This document shows positions 36,700 to 49,372 of a stretch of DNA of 64,000 nt, piece by piece. Below the pieces are notes generated by a model, which was not told where the DNA came from, did no database searches, and worked only from the letters and a program-made list of their open reading frames with translations. A program made the position numbers and the translations under genes. Each line of letters opens with the position of its first letter. Position 1 is the first letter of the stretch. The DNA lies in assembly GCA_003117195.1 (NCBI GenBank), contig BDSI01000196.1:1-64000 (forward strand). Direction: 5' to 3'. Source of the DNA: Eudorina sp. 2006-703-Eu-15. Lineage: Eukaryota; Chlorophyta; Chlorophyceae; Chlamydomonadales; Volvocaceae.

Positions 36700-39600
36700 T
36701 CAATTCAGCACGCACGCTGCCCCGCCGCCAGCAGACTCAATGCGCTGCCGCTGTGCCAGTCCTCGGCCATGCCGCTCAGACACGTCAAGCGGTAGTCCTT
36801 GGACAGCCACGTGAGGCCCGTTTGGATGGCTACTGCCGCCGCCGTCGGTGGAACCATCCTGCGCCAGACGGGTGTCGGTGTTGCCGAAGCGCACACTACC
36901 ATCGTCCTGAAAGACTATGCCGCGCTCCGCAACAGGTGCCGCTTGACTAAATCCCTCTGGTCCTGGTCTGAAGGGGGTTTCGGGCGCCAGGCCTGGAGGT
37001 ACAGCATCGTTTCCCCGTCCAGCTTGCGTGAGGTGCCAGTCGAAAGGTAGCCCAACGTGCGGCAGCGTAACGCGGTCGCCAGCAGCCTGGCGTGGGGCGG
37101 TCGGTGACACAGCGGGCACCATATATACATAAGCACATCGCAAGCACTCGACCGGGAGAGACCATATTTAGACACATGCGTTTACCAACTCAACACCTAT
37201 TCCGCAGTCTGGGTGAGACCCCAATGAGCGCAAGCGCTACGACTCAACGAGGCACCGCGGCTCACGTCAATGAACATACATGTGTTGGCTTTCAGGTGTA
37301 CCCTCGGTACACCGAACGTAAACAGCAACTGCTGAGGTGATGCTGGAGTTCCCTTCCCGTTTATCCGTCCGCTTCAACGATTCGGCAGCCCAACATAGAG
37401 GCTGTCTAACCGCATTATACCATCCTATCTACCTGCCTAGTATCCACACCCAACGCTTATCGCCCAAACAACAACCGACTGCTCACCTGCTCCTCATCTT
37501 GCAGAAGATAGGCGCCCCACTTGCGGTGCGTGTACAGATTCCACAGCAGGGCGATGCCCATGCAGCAAGTCACCAGGCTGGCCGCCGTGGGCGTGGATGC
37601 CTGGTGGAACTTGATCCAGCCTTGTGGGGGAGCATCGAAATACCGAACGGGGTCAAAAACGTGATGCGCGATGAAGTTGGGGCCGTGGCAGTCCGCCAGG
37701 GTGCCAGCCCCGGCGTCGAGCTGACCACAGACGAGCTGACCACAGACAGAAGTGACATTGCACGACCCTACGCCATGACATCGGTCAAGACGTTGCGAAT
37801 AGCAATGTTGGTGGCAGGTAACCTCCTCTGGCTTCACACCTTCCTGGCTTCTCCATAGAACGAGCTGAGGAGGTTGACTTGCCGTAGCATGAAGCGAGCG
37901 AGCCCTGCGACCCTATCCGCCCACTTACCCGCAAGCGCCAGGTTGATGAAGAAGCACGGCACGCCGATGGAGAACAGCCGGAACGCCGTGCTCCACTCGC
38001 TCTCACAACGGTGCGCCCAGTACGCGGTGAATGTTCGGGAGGGCTCCGGAGGACGGCTGCCAGGCCTTCGACCATCACGAGTAAGGCGAACATCGACCCA
38101 TCACAGAAGATCCAGCAGCGTTGCTTTGTAAGAGCATGGCAATGCTCCATAATGCGGGCGTGGTTTTGCAGAGCGGCCACTACAGGATCAGCGCACTGGC
38201 GGGCTACGATTCCGCCGAGGGTCCCCGAGCCCGGCTACCCTGCAGACGCACCGGTATCTGGAGATGAAGATGTGACAGCGATGCATGAACTCCGCTTCCT
38301 CCTGGGTGCCCAAGGGAATTAGCGGATGGAATCGGGCTGGATGCGCAAAGACGGAGGGGCCTTCAGGAAGGCTTCTGCTGTGCGTGCAGGCCTACCAGGC
38401 CATGAAAACTCGTGCATCGACTCATTCAGGTAGGTCTAACTGCGATCAATATCCGGCGACATGTTAATAAACAGTGACTGTCCCACGCCACGCGACCGAC
38501 TACAACACCGTTGTAGGTCTGGCAGCAACGAACACTAGTCACAGGGGTCACGGATGTGCGGCTGCGTTGCAGTTGCACTGGCGCAGCGTCGGCCTCGCGC
38601 ACCTGCTCGCTGACGTACATCTTGCCCACCCGCATGATGCTGGCCAGCATGAGGCTACACAGCACCACCGCCGCGACCTCCACGCCTACCTGCGCGCAAG
38701 GTTCCAGCATTCGGCAACCCCCTTTCAGCGGTGCAGTAGCGCAGCAATCGGGCGGCTTACCGATGTCAAGTTCATAAAGTTGTGAGGATCCGGGCAAAGT
38801 GTAAGCCAGGTCGGCATCGGCTAACATATTTACTTTGGCGACGACTGGGTCTACTCCAGTGCTGACCCAGAGCGTTTCCAACAAAGCCAGGTGTGAGAAC
38901 ATCAGGACGGTTCCCACTTTGGGATCCGCTGTGGCATTCATTCATCACCCACAATACAGTCACTCGTTCACCCACATTCGCAACGCAATGGGATACGGTA
39001 CATATGCCATACCGTACCGTTATACTGGTTGTCGTGGCAAAGAGTGGCAGCAGAGCCCGGTTGTAGTCCGCATCGACGGCGAACTGGAACTCCAGAAAAC
39101 TGCGTCAGACGTAACATAGGCTAAATTGAATTTGAAGTTCGGCGGACTACTCCGTACACGCGGTCATCGGCTGATGCCGCAGGTGTAGCTCCGTTGGGCA
39201 CTCTAACGCGGATCATCGATGCATTACGATGGGCGGGGCTCAGGCTGTGTTGAGTGGAAGGGTTTGCGAGACTGTCTTGACGTATGCCCTGGTGCCGTGA
39301 ATGAGGAAGTGAATGTACGATGCAATCATTGGATCATCGCTCTAGGAGAAACCCCTGCGGCGCCACGCCGATACAGCAGCGAGGCACCCCCGCACCACAC
39401 CACTGCGGGCGTTGAAGGGGAACCAAAACGTGTCAATGGTAACAGAGCCACATGGCCCTTCTTCCTACCTGACTAATGCAAAGCCCGCCAGCAGTGCCGC
39501 CAGCGAGCTCAGTGCTTTGAGCTGCTCCGCCTTCTCCTGGACCTCGGCGCGGTTGCGATTGACATACCTATTAACACAGAAAGAGTGGAGCGATGAACCC

Positions 39601-40520
39601 GAGGACGCTTCGAGCTATTAGTCGCTTCGACCGCCTGACGGCCATTGGGCATATCGGGTGGGTCGACGAATCTAGGCAGGAACATGGCATGATGAGGATG
39701 CAAAAGAGAGCGAACCGCACGCCAAGGACGGTTTCCCCAATGCACGGTTGTAGATTCCATGTTGAATGCCAACCGGCCTGGATGTCGCTTCACGCTGTTC
39801 GCACTAGGAGTAATAGTACCCATCCAAGCAACGTTTAAGTTTAATTACTGACCGAAGCCACAGCGCCCTCGCGTTGTCAACGTGTGCCTGCTGGACTTGG
39901 GTTGCAAGGAAAGCACGCTCCTCAAGCCTGGCACGGGTTATGGAGGCCATATCAACCAGAGCAATCCTGGCGCGTCAGTGACCTGGTGTGTTGGCTGGAA
40001 GGTATGGCTGCATGAAGACCCTGCGGGTATGGTGGCTGAGTGCGCAGTCCTTGGTAGTGGTTGATGCTATGCGGCGCCAACGAAGCTAGCTGGGCCCGTT
40101 GTTCGGAACCAAGGGTGCACCTTGCAACGGTTACTTAACCAGAGCACAGACAGAGACTACTTTCTGAGGATTATCCACGACATTCAACATCATCAGATCC
40201 GCGACTTGGCTTCGCGGGGGGAAGGGGTTTGGCGCCTTCCCGTGTAGGCACCATCCTGTGCACGAAGTAGCTGCACTGCAGTCACATGCATGCCCCATCC
40301 CGGCGTATCCCCAATCATGGGCCCCTTTCCCTGAAAAAAATATTCGTTGGGCAGATCCGCCATACATGAATAGATGCTCTTGGCAGGCGAGTTCACGTTC
40401 GTGCTTTCTGTAGGCAAGGTCCTCCGCTCTCCAGGCCCGTTCCTCGTTCCGTATTTGTCGTTGGAGTGAAACATCGTAACCTGTTAGAATGGTCTGGGCC
40501 GTGTTGAAAACGGTTTCCAT
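36700..40520 (-). CDS. ORAI: Orai-type store-operated calcium channel subunit
   Basis: Eight exons, phases consistent: 40366-40520, 39853-39966, 39469-39567, 39018-39099, 38603-38689, 37929-38043, 37487-37620, 36700-37086, giving 390 residues. Residues 1-110 form a long charged helix (RNEERAWRAEDLAYRKHERE, then RLEERAFLATQVQQ). TM1 is ALLAGFALVSFLEFQF: Glu126 matches the selectivity-filter Glu106 of human Orai1, Val122 matches Val102, Gly118 matches Gly98; Lys107 matches Lys87, but the Arg91 position is Ser111. TM2 is about 151-176, TM3 about 196-217, then the Orai-like WIKFHQ and TM4 near 228-247, followed by a 128-residue Pro/Gly-rich tail. Known role: hexameric, highly calcium-selective plasma-membrane channel. 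Animal Orai is opened by STIM; no STIM-like gene is seen here. The upstream neighbour is the divergent EFR3-like gene. The least certain junctions are around 38043 and 37086. Confidence 0.82.
38905..38950 (+). repeat. Fragment of the SINE-like element in an Orai intron
   Basis: TTTGGGATCCGCTGTGGCAT followed by TCATTCATCA. It lies in the intron between the third and fourth transmembrane-region exons of the Orai-type gene, opposite to the gene's strand. Confidence 0.5.
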
Positions 40521-40786
40521 GAAAGTCACCGGTACCGCCCGGTACGAAGGCCTTTAGGAATGGCATATGCAGGCTTTACATACAACGTTGTCATAACGAG
40601 TCCGCATGCAAACGTTCATGCACTGATGACTTAATGGAAGAGAAGAAACGGGAATACGAATACGACAATTTACGGCTGTTGACCAGCTAGTTGAGTGAGA
40701 AGGCCCCACACGGCAACAAGCCATAATTTATTCCATCTCAGCTCTTATCGTGTAACAAAATAATTGAGCTGTTATCGGATGCAAAC
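40521..40786. promoter_or_regulatory. Shared divergent promoter of the Orai and EFR3 genes
   Basis: Only 266 bp separate the two start codons (40520 on minus, 40787 on plus), so the 5' UTRs and both promoters must be packed here. The sequence is AT-richer than the flanks (for example AATTTACGGCTGTTGACC, CCATAATTTATTCCATC). No clear TATA box or known motif is evident. Confidence 0.55.
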
Positions 40787-43700
40787 ATGTTATCGTGTTT
40801 CATTACCCCTGCTTCATTGCAACCCCGCAAGGTCTACAATACGCTCGTGCCTGATGTATTTCCAAGTCAACCTCCTGATCCTCGCCAAAATGTGCCGAAA
40901 GCAGTCGAGCGCAAAATGGAGAAGCTAGCAGAATACTTACAAAGATATCCGGCAAGGACAGCCAAGGTTGGCATATTGAATGGAAATACTTTAATCTTTG
41001 GTAGGGCATGGAGGTACGGGACTCATGCTGGTCGTCGAACGCAGGTGTCGCGAAGACTGACGAGGCGGATGAAAAAGGAGCTAAGAAATCAGGTTTACGG
41101 TCACGTCAAAATCGCTGTGTATACATATCGATATCTTCTAGGCAAGTCGTCTGACGAGGAGAGCAACTTCACTTTCAGCTATTTTACCAAGGAGCTGATC
41201 GACGAGCCGGACGCAGTGGTGGGTTCGGTGATGATTCGAAGGCTGTAATGCGGCAAAATGCTGATGCGCTTGCTGTATTCCTTTGGGATTCAGATTAAAA
41301 CTCTCTTGGGTCATCCTGACCCGATGGTAAAGCGCTTCGGTGCGGAGCTGCTCGGGAGTTACATCAAGGCGCAGGCAAGTGTCTCCATCTTCATGCGAGG
41401 GGCTGTACCTAAAGGGACTGAAGGCATTCCTGTGGGCGCCACTGACCCAGGGGTCCGTATTGGTCCGGGGCCCCCCTAGGTCCATGCCGTCACGCGTGCT
41501 GTCAGTGCCAGCGGAAACGCTTGTTGCAGCGCACCGCAGTCCGTGTAAGCATCCAATCGAAACTCCTCCCCCTTCAGAGCCGCGTAGAGCATCAGCTAAA
41601 AGCTGTGGAGCCATTCGTGGTCAACGTCTGCGACCTGGCGGGCCAACCAGGAGGGGACCTGCAGCTGAAGGCGGCTAGCCTGGGCGCGATTGAGGAGTAC
41701 GTTGGGCTTTGTCATGAGCTCAAAATGCTGCCAACTAAGTTGGAAGAGATCATGGGGGCCGTCCTGAAGAACCTGGACTCAACAAAAAGCCCCAGCGCGG
41801 CAGGTGCGTTTACGGCGATAGGTGTAGCCGCAGGATACGCCGGCTTCCAGGCTGGGGAACGACACAGGTCGTCGACGAGGGCTTGACAAAGCATCTCTTG
41901 AGGGTGCGACTTATCAGTTGATCCGACGCGCTGGATGGCACTCAGAATTGATTTGCATAATGCAGGTGCCCAATCCTCGACGGCTGACGAGACGACCTTG
42001 CATGGACTGGCGCACAGCGTCCTGCTCAAGTTCAAGCCGTTTTTGCAGGCAAGCGACCGAGCCGGTGCAACCCCGCCCGCATTTGATTTGTTTCTTGCCG
42101 GAACAGCCTTGCATTGTGAATCCGTACTTACACCACAACGCTGATGGATGGACCATGCTAATCGTTGGGAAGCCTCGTCGTCATGTTATTCCTATGGGCA
42201 GGACATTAGCACCGTTTACCGGGTGATGGAGACCCTGTTCCGGCATTTGGATCAAGGCGGCGGTTGGCAAAAGCCGGATACAGTGCAGGTGCGCGCATGC
42301 GGCGGGTCCGTGCTTGCCTTCTTGGGAACTCTCAACATGCTACTGATGACGACATTGCTTTGGGGTTCGCGGTAACGTTCATTTATTCGTTCATTGCGTT
42401 CCGAAGCAACGTGATAAGGCGAACGGAAGTCCATTACAGATACTCAACTGACACAACGCGGGTGGAACGAAACCAGTCACCCACCGGCGCGCATGCAATT
42501 AGTACAACTTGACACCACATAGTCGCAAACTTTCCAGCCCGATATCCGTGGCCAGGCGGCCGACGTGCACATCCGTATCTGAAGGAGGCCCTGCCCATGT
42601 GCTTCGTGACGCATCCCCCTGCCCCGCAGAACCTGATGGCCATCGTGCAGAACTCTTGTTCGGACCAGCCCTTCCCGTTGTTCGCCGCGCTCATCCGGCA
42701 CAGCAGCGCGCCCGGTCTGCGCCCTGACGAGCGGGTTGTCGTTATCAACTTGGCGCTGCGCCAGGTGCAATACGAACGCGTTGGGTTTTGCATCTTAAAT
42801 TGGGTGTTAGCATTAGCGCTGCGGAGTGTTAGGATGCGCTCTGTGCCCTCGTCTGTAGGTGTGCGCGTGCAGCATCGAGTTCCGCTGAGGTAGGGCAACC
42901 CATGCGAATTCCCATGCGTCGACTTCGCTGCGTAATACGATATCAAGTTGCATAATTACCTGTTGTCCGCCCGTCCGCCGATCGATTTCCCGTCATGCTG
43001 TCTCGTGCCTTGTACCTGTACCCTTGGGCCGCAGGCGCCGGTGTATTCGCTGTCCGCGTTTAGTATGGCGCTGCAAGAGCTGCCACGGGCCCTAACTGCT
43101 GACCAGGACAGCGACACAACCCAGCTGCGGAACACAATTTATGTGAGGGTGCGGGGCGATGTGGTCGCAAGGGTGCCGGGCTGCGTAAGGGCCTCGACAA
43201 TTGCTGGGCACACGGGCCACGGCTTGGCTCCAAACCTGGGGTTTGAGGGTCAAGGGTGTTCAGAAACCTATATAAGATTCCGTCGCGATTTCTTATTGGC
43301 ATTTCACAGCCATCGCAAAGTAACAAACCGAGAACCACGAAGAACCATACCCCTTTGCGAGGTGGACGCCGGCCTTTTACTTCGCAATTTACATGCGCAG
43401 TTTGAACATCTTTTAATGACCTAGTGTTGCTGTTCTGGGTTGGTTTCGTCGTACTAGTGATGCACCATATGATACGATATGTATTTTTGCTCCGGAATGC
43501 GATGAACCTCCCGGTGCAGTCCGCCATGCGGCAACTTGCTCAAGCAGTGGGCGACGCGGCGCAGATGTGCGAGGCTATTTCGGCGATACTTCGCAACCAT
43601 GTCACGCCGACCAAAGCAGGGCAGGTGAGCGAGGGGTATGTCCCAGCCTCGATGATCCCTCTGTGGGTCTCGATACTACATGTTACGGCAGTATAAGCAA

Positions 43701-46305
43701 GAATCAGATTTGTTGTTAACTTGTTCCGTTTCGTATACTCCAAACGCAGGTCTGCCTAAAATGCGCCCTGGAAGCGGCACTAATGATGCCTACCTTCCCG
43801 GAGGCGGGCCGGACGTTCCCGGGAGGGCATGCGCCAGCGCAGCTGCTGCAACAGCTGGCTGCCATCATCACTGTATGGGGCCCCATGGAGGCGGAATCTC
43901 GGGCAACTGCCTGCGAGCTCCTGGCCGTCGTGCTGCAGGCGTGCGGGCCGGGGCTACGAGACGAGAAACAGGCACTGGGACTCATGGACATGGTGCTGCA
44001 GGTGCGATGGAATTCTGCGAAACATGTCAGGCTCCGATGATGGTCTGCGCTATCGATGACACCTAGGTCACATCTCTCCCTGGAGCCATGCGACCCTAAA
44101 GCCCCTGGAGCCATGCGACAAGCCCAGCAGGCTCGCTGCAAGCTCCTTCGGACCTCACTTGGTCGGAAAACAACAATAGATTACGCTAGTGCAGCCAAAA
44201 CCGGATTGCTGCTCGCGTCACTGCCCTAGTTCGTTAGGTCGAACTGTTTGTCGACCGCCAGCACGTTTCGGCAGCGGTGCACGACACACATTGGACTAAA
44301 CGGCCATGCCAGTGGAATGAACATGTACCAGTGCGCCAAGTGTTCATCGATAAACCACCTGGCATAAACGGCAGGGCGCTATCACTATATCGGTGGGGAG
44401 CATAGGCGAAGCACAGCAAACGCTTCGCAATACAACCGATGCTTTTCGTGAGATATGCCGAAACCTTCGGCCGGTCAGCGCGGTTCGCTGTTTGGTTGTC
44501 GCATTTTGGGCCACCCTGCAGATGGCGCGCAACGTGTCACTGGGTACGCCTGCGGACGTGGCGACCATGAGCCGCGTGCTTGGGACTTGCCTTGCCAGCC
44601 GGCAGCCGGAGCTGCTGCTGCACGGGGTGCGCCTCTCCAAGGTGCTGCTTGGCGAGGCACTCAAGTACGCGCCGCCGGCAAGCGCAGCAGCGGCGGTCGC
44701 AGCTGTGGCAGGCACGGCCGAGCGGCCAGGCACCGGAGGTGAGTGTACCAGCAGCATCGGCCTAGCACTCTCTTTCCTGCCGGCCGTATGTGGTCCTGCT
44801 AGGTCCGCCGCCAATGGCAAACCTTAATATACAGCTGTGCAATTGTGCATCTTTGCGCCGCCTCCTGATTGCATACCATGCAGATGAGGACTCGGATCGA
44901 CTTTGGGCGGTAGCCTTGCTGCTCCTAGTCAACAACCTGCTGTCCACGCTGGCGACGCGGGCCAACTGCAACCACTTGCTGCCGCTGCGATTCAACGTTG
45001 CTGCGGATGCCTGCACAAGCCTGAAGGTACGGTACGACAGAATAACTGCCGATTGGTGATCGTTGGTGCGTTTGGGAGACACAAACTTTGCTTGGTACTA
45101 AGTGCGGCCGCAACCTCTTTCTTCGCCTTTAAAGGAGGAGGGCGGTGAACTTAAAGCCTGCGCCACATTCTTCGAGGGCAACCCCGGCTCCGCGGAGAGG
45201 TGCCTCCGCGACGTCCAATCTGAGTGGCCGATCGACCACTGGTACGGCAAAGTGCTCGACGCCCTGTGCAAGGTGCGTTCCTTGTATGGCAGTGGCCACT
45301 TCAATACCCGAACGCCCAGACGACGCCCCGCTCGACGCCCGACGCCCGTCTCGAACATCACCGGACGAGAAAGATACATTTGGCCACTTCCTGTGTCCCG
45401 ACAGTAATTTGTGCGGGCTTAAGACGACAAGCTTCCACATCTTTAGTTTTCTTCTTACCTCAAGTGCTCTGCATTGGTCCGCATCGCGTTTGCAGGGAAG
45501 CATCCTCCAGACGCACTACATGCATAACCTCCAGAACATCGTCTTCGAGCCTTTCACCGCCCACGCCATGCCTGGCTTACCGGCGACGCAACAGCTTGCA
45601 GCACAACCCGGTGCAGCCTTGCAACCGGGCACGCCAGGAGCGCCGGTGCCGGGCAACGACGCCGCCATGACCCAGTAAGTGGGTCGTCAAACGGAACGAC
45701 ATGCTCCGACCTAAGCTTCCACAAAGCGAAAAGGGCGAATGAGTCCATGAGCTGGTTTTGCGGTGTCGTATACCATGTGGTCACGTACCTCTTGCTATTG
45801 CCTGGTACAGGCTTACGGCCAAACTGGAGGCCATGGCCCGCAATCGCGTCGCGACCATGAAGCGTGAGCGGCTCAACTTGCAACACGTGATGGACATGTT
45901 AGCGGACGGGGACGGCGACGAGGCAGGGACATCGGCCCCAGCTGCAGGTGAGAAAGCGCCCAAAGGAGTCCCGCTGGCATTTGCCGAAAGATAAGAACCT
46001 AATGCCTATAATGACCTCACGCCGCGGGACCAAAATTTACAGTGTGCAAGGGTACCAGCCTGTGCACCGGCGCAGTGCACCGTGAGCATTTCCGATCCTG
46101 AACTATTGGTTGCGTCTGTCATGGTGCAGGGACAGGCCCGGTTGCTGGGGCCGACGGGGTCACGTCGGTGGAGCAGGTGGTGCTGAACGAAGCGGGTGTC
46201 ATGGAGATGGTGGCGGCGCTGGAGCTTCCCGCCGAGCCCTCTGCTGGGCTGGGACCGTTGGAGATGTCTGAGCTTCTGCAGCGGCTCGAGGCTGTGACCG
46301 GCTGA
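40787..46305 (+). CDS. EFR3: EFR3-like plasma-membrane scaffold (ARM/HEAT-type)
   Basis: Sixteen exons, 806 residues, every junction in phase: 40787-40966, 41045-41218, 41294-41374, 41578-41803, 41966-42048, 42202-42288, 42630-42764, 43035-43142, 43520-43624, 43750-44001, 44522-44738, 44884-45026, 45135-45272, 45496-45674, 45811-45947, 46130-46305. The N-terminus (MLSCFITPASLQPRKVYNTL, then VPDVFPSQPPDP, KMEKLAEYLQRYPARTAKVS) follows the EFR3 pattern: a Cys near the start that could be palmitoylated, basic residues, then an FP motif and helical repeats (HVKIAVYTYRYLL; PMVKRFGAELLGSYI). Length agrees with EFR3 proteins of about 800 residues. Known role: EFR3 anchors phosphatidylinositol 4-kinase alpha (with TTC7/YPP1) at the plasma membrane to make PI4P. 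Two introns (after 41374 and 42048) have GCAAG donors in phase. The C-terminal quarter is less conserved in appearance. It is transcribed divergently from the Orai-type gene. Confidence 0.78.
42350..42395 (+). repeat. Fragment of the SINE-like element in an EFR3 intron
   Basis: TTTGGGGTTCGCGGTAACGT followed by TCATTTATTCGTTCATTG, the family 3' box and tail, in the intron after the exon ending at 42288. Confidence 0.5.
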
Positions 46306-46886
46306 AATACGATTGCAAGTACCCATCGAGGAGTGCAGGTGCTGTGCATGTGAAAACGATACGATAAATTATTTCGCGCGGGCCTGCGCTGGGATTATGT
46401 GCCTTCCGTCACCTTAACTTTGGACCACGTCGTGGCGTCCTGGTAGTGCTCATCTTGGACAGCGTGTGTGACCGACCGATACAGTATCTTTGCTATATGG
46501 TAACGGAGGAGTTGTGCCGCGCTAATAGCGTTAATGGCGTGCCTCCGTTCTATATGTTAAGCCAGAAAACCCTCCCGACCTTTCTATGTGGGGTTGCATG
46601 AATGTGTCTCTGTGTGGGCGGGGGGGCCTGTTCAGTGGAAACTGAGCCGCTCTGTGTGTGCGCTTGTTTGTATCGCATGTTCTTGCACGATTTGCAACTT
46701 GGCGAGCTATTTTCGCCATTGGCTTTGCGCGGCATAGTATTTCATACGACTTACGGCATAACCATCCCCAGCATCTCCATTCTCTGATCATGGCTTACCT
46801 GGTACACATCCAACTCACTACTTTCATGGAGTGCACGTGAGAGCCATCGCCACGCCCCCACCTGTTCAGACGATTATTTCGGACGT

Positions 46887-46891
46887 TGTAA
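46887..46891 (+). terminator. Candidate polyadenylation signal of the EFR3-like gene
   Basis: TGTAA about 580 nt after the stop codon at 46305, the first on the sense strand. Confidence 0.45.
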
Positions 46892-48747
46892 ATACGGGAT
46901 GATGATGCTAGTAACATGGTAACGAACGCGCGTGATGCAGGTTGAGCATGAGAGTACGGTGCCCATGCAGGCGAATGATCCCCTGTATTGGTCAAATTCT
47001 TATGGGAGGTGTTAGACCGTGACTAACACACCAGGAAATGATCTTCTTCGACCTGAAACGTTTCATCAGGCACTCGTTCAATGCACCCGAGAATCTCCTT
47101 CCTCACATGCTCGACGACCGCCGTCCCCCTGCACGCCTGCGAAGCCCTTGACTGGACGTCACAAGCTTCGCCTGTTTCAACGCGCCACTGCTTTTGGCCC
47201 TTGCAGTCGCGGCGGTTCCTGTCACCCAGACCTTATGGTTTCTATCACACAGCAAACGTCGTTTTGCATCGGCGGCCCTATTGTTGGATCCCTGACGTGC
47301 AGTACTGCACTGCACCAGTGAATGAAGGTGTGTTTCAACACCCTTAGCCTAATTCAACACCCCTAGCCAGAGATAGCAACAGCATTCCATCCTCTTCCCG
47401 AGCGCAGAGAAACGCATGCGCGGGAATCTTATCAAGCGCGACCAAAAACCCCACGTCCGCGACACCTTCTGCACAAACAACCGCAACCAAATGCTAGGCC
47501 TGGGCAGGACAACGCTACTCAAAACCGAACAGGCCGCATCCGGGTGCTGTGCCATAGGACTCCTCCCAACTCGCTTCACCGAAACCGGTAATAAACAAAA
47601 ACCGCCTGTGTGACATGGACGCTTTCAGTCACAGCACGAGGCAAGCACGGAGGCATTCGAAACGCGGTGCACGGGGCAGCGAAGGAACTCGCGTCGGCCG
47701 TACTGTGATGTCGACGGCCCACCTATGCTTGGCAATGCCTTCTGCGGCAATCATCTTGAGACCAGGAATTCACTACTGTTCTGTAGGTGGTGATTCCAGG
47801 CGGTGCACTGCCAACATATCGTGCATAACTCTCATCCTGTTGGATAGGATACCGCGGGCAGAAGTCAGTGACCGGTGGCCAGTGCTTCCCCAAACAACAG
47901 GAACCCAATCCATCGACAGTACTTGCTCGTCACAGAAGAACTGCTCTTCTTCATGCCACCGTGGCTTCTACACCATTCCATGACATCCTTTGTGCGGACC
48001 CAAAGCTGAGGGACACGCATCCGGCACACGCACGAGATGTGCCAGGGTGGCGGGCGCTGAGCAGGTAGGCTTGCGCCCCAAGTATACCCACAGCACCCAT
48101 CGCGATGCTGAGACCTGGGTCGACCCCGACAGCGGCGTCGCGTATCGACTACGATAGCGCCCTTGGCAGGCAACCTCGACGGTCACTTAGTCCCCCTCGA
48201 CATGCGAAAAGATAACCCACGGCCCCTGGTGGAGAATGCTCTCTTTGTCTCACGCAAACGGGCTTTCGCTTAACAGGCATCCGCGTGATCAGCTGCGGCT
48301 CTCCTGGTCTTGGAAGGAAACCCCGCCCGTTGCTGCTGCTTTCCAGTTGGTGTGTGTTCCCATCCCGCGAGCGCCGTAACCCATCCACGCATATACGTTG
48401 GCCGCGTGCGTCCTGTATGGGCCGCGTGCGTCCTGTATGGACCTGGATCTGGATCTGGAGGCCGCAAACCCGCTCTTCCCCAACAACTGGCTGCTGCCAC
48501 CGATAGCGTCGCAGAAGGCGCGAAAGGACACCCTGAACCCTCCCCCCACTCCCGGCCGCCGGTGCCCTGCGCTCCGCATCCTTCCCAGCCTACGGCCACG
48601 GCATGTCCCCGTCCCGCTTGCGACTCCCGGGTCCTCGCGAGCCCGCGTCTTCAGCGACGCGGGATCCTTTGGTTCTGTGAGATCCCTCAGACCCAACTGC
48701 GTAGGTGTGGGAAACTGTCTTTCATCCCCTCCCTCCCTGCCTCCTCC

Positions 48748-48876
48748 TCCTCCCCTGCCCCCTCCTCCCCTGCCCCCTCCTCCCCTGCCCCCTCCTCCCC
48801 TGCCCCCTCCTCCCCTGCCCCCACCTCCCCTGGCCCCTCCTCCCCTGCCCCCTGCCCCCGCTCCCCCTCCTCCCCT
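48748..48876. repeat. 15-bp CT-rich minisatellite
   Basis: About seven copies of CCCCTCCTCCCCTGC with minor changes. The strand asymmetry makes the complement G-rich (GGGGAGGAGGGG). Confidence 0.85.
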
Positions 48877-49149
48877 TTTGACAGCGAAACCGCGAGGGAA
48901 GTAGTTGTCCGGGTGGCCGAAGTCGCCGTTGAAGTGTAGACGTAGTGATAAAAAGCGACGTAGAATCATGTGCTCCTACATGAGAACCGCTGCAGTGCGC
49001 ACCGAAGGCGCAGTAGCGGATGGCATGAGGCCCAGAAGAGCTGCTACCTCGCCCACGTATTATATGAGGAGGGACACTAATACCGGCAAAGGGCTCCTCC
49101 CCTGCCCTTATCCCACCCTGCCCTTCTTTCCCCCTTCCTGTCTCCCTCC

Positions 49150-49290
49150 CGCCCTTTCCCCCTTGCCCTTTCCCCCCTGCCCTCTCCTCCCCTGCCCTCT
49201 CCTCCCCTGCCCTCTCCTCCCCTGCCCTCTCCTCCCCTGCCCTCTCCCCTCCTGACCTCTCCCCCTTGCCCTCTCCCCCTCCCCGGCCCT
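49150..49290. repeat. 15-bp CT-rich minisatellite
   Basis: Copies of CCTGCCCTCTCCTCC, related to the array at 48748-48876 and about 280 bp away. It lies just downstream of the RNA-binding protein gene's stop codon. Confidence 0.85.
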
Positions 49291-49372
49291 CTGCTTTCGT
49301 TCCAAGGGTCCTTGTGCGTCAAGAGGAGGTCAATGAGCCTCAGCCCCGATTGACATGAACCTCACGTAAGCC

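Larger units (their letters stand above)
46892..49372. other. Intergenic region with minisatellites
   Basis: No splice-consistent gene found between the EFR3-like gene and the 3' end of the RNA-binding protein gene. It holds CT-rich minisatellites at 48748-48876 and 49150-49290. Plus ORF 47615-47983 and the overlapping minus ORFs at 47865-48190 show no domain I can name. Confidence 0.45.

Noticed and set aside
38690..38941. Treating the hydrophobic ORF upstream of the Orai TM2 exon as a constitutive exon
   Set aside because: It would break the intron phases and place an extra hydrophobic stretch between TM1 and TM2; direct joining of 39018-39099 to 38603-38689 is in phase and aligns with Orai. 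Kept only as a possible alternative exon.
47615..48190. Overlapping ORFs downstream of the EFR3-like gene as a gene or transposase remnant
   Set aside because: Short, without catalytic motifs or repeats at the ends; frames on both strands are equally open.
48289..49322. Pro-rich ORFs such as PPLPPPPLPPP repeats as a second Hyp-rich protein
   Set aside because: They derive from CT-rich minisatellites; there are no flanking exons, and the unit does not encode the SPx pattern of algal Hyp-rich rods.
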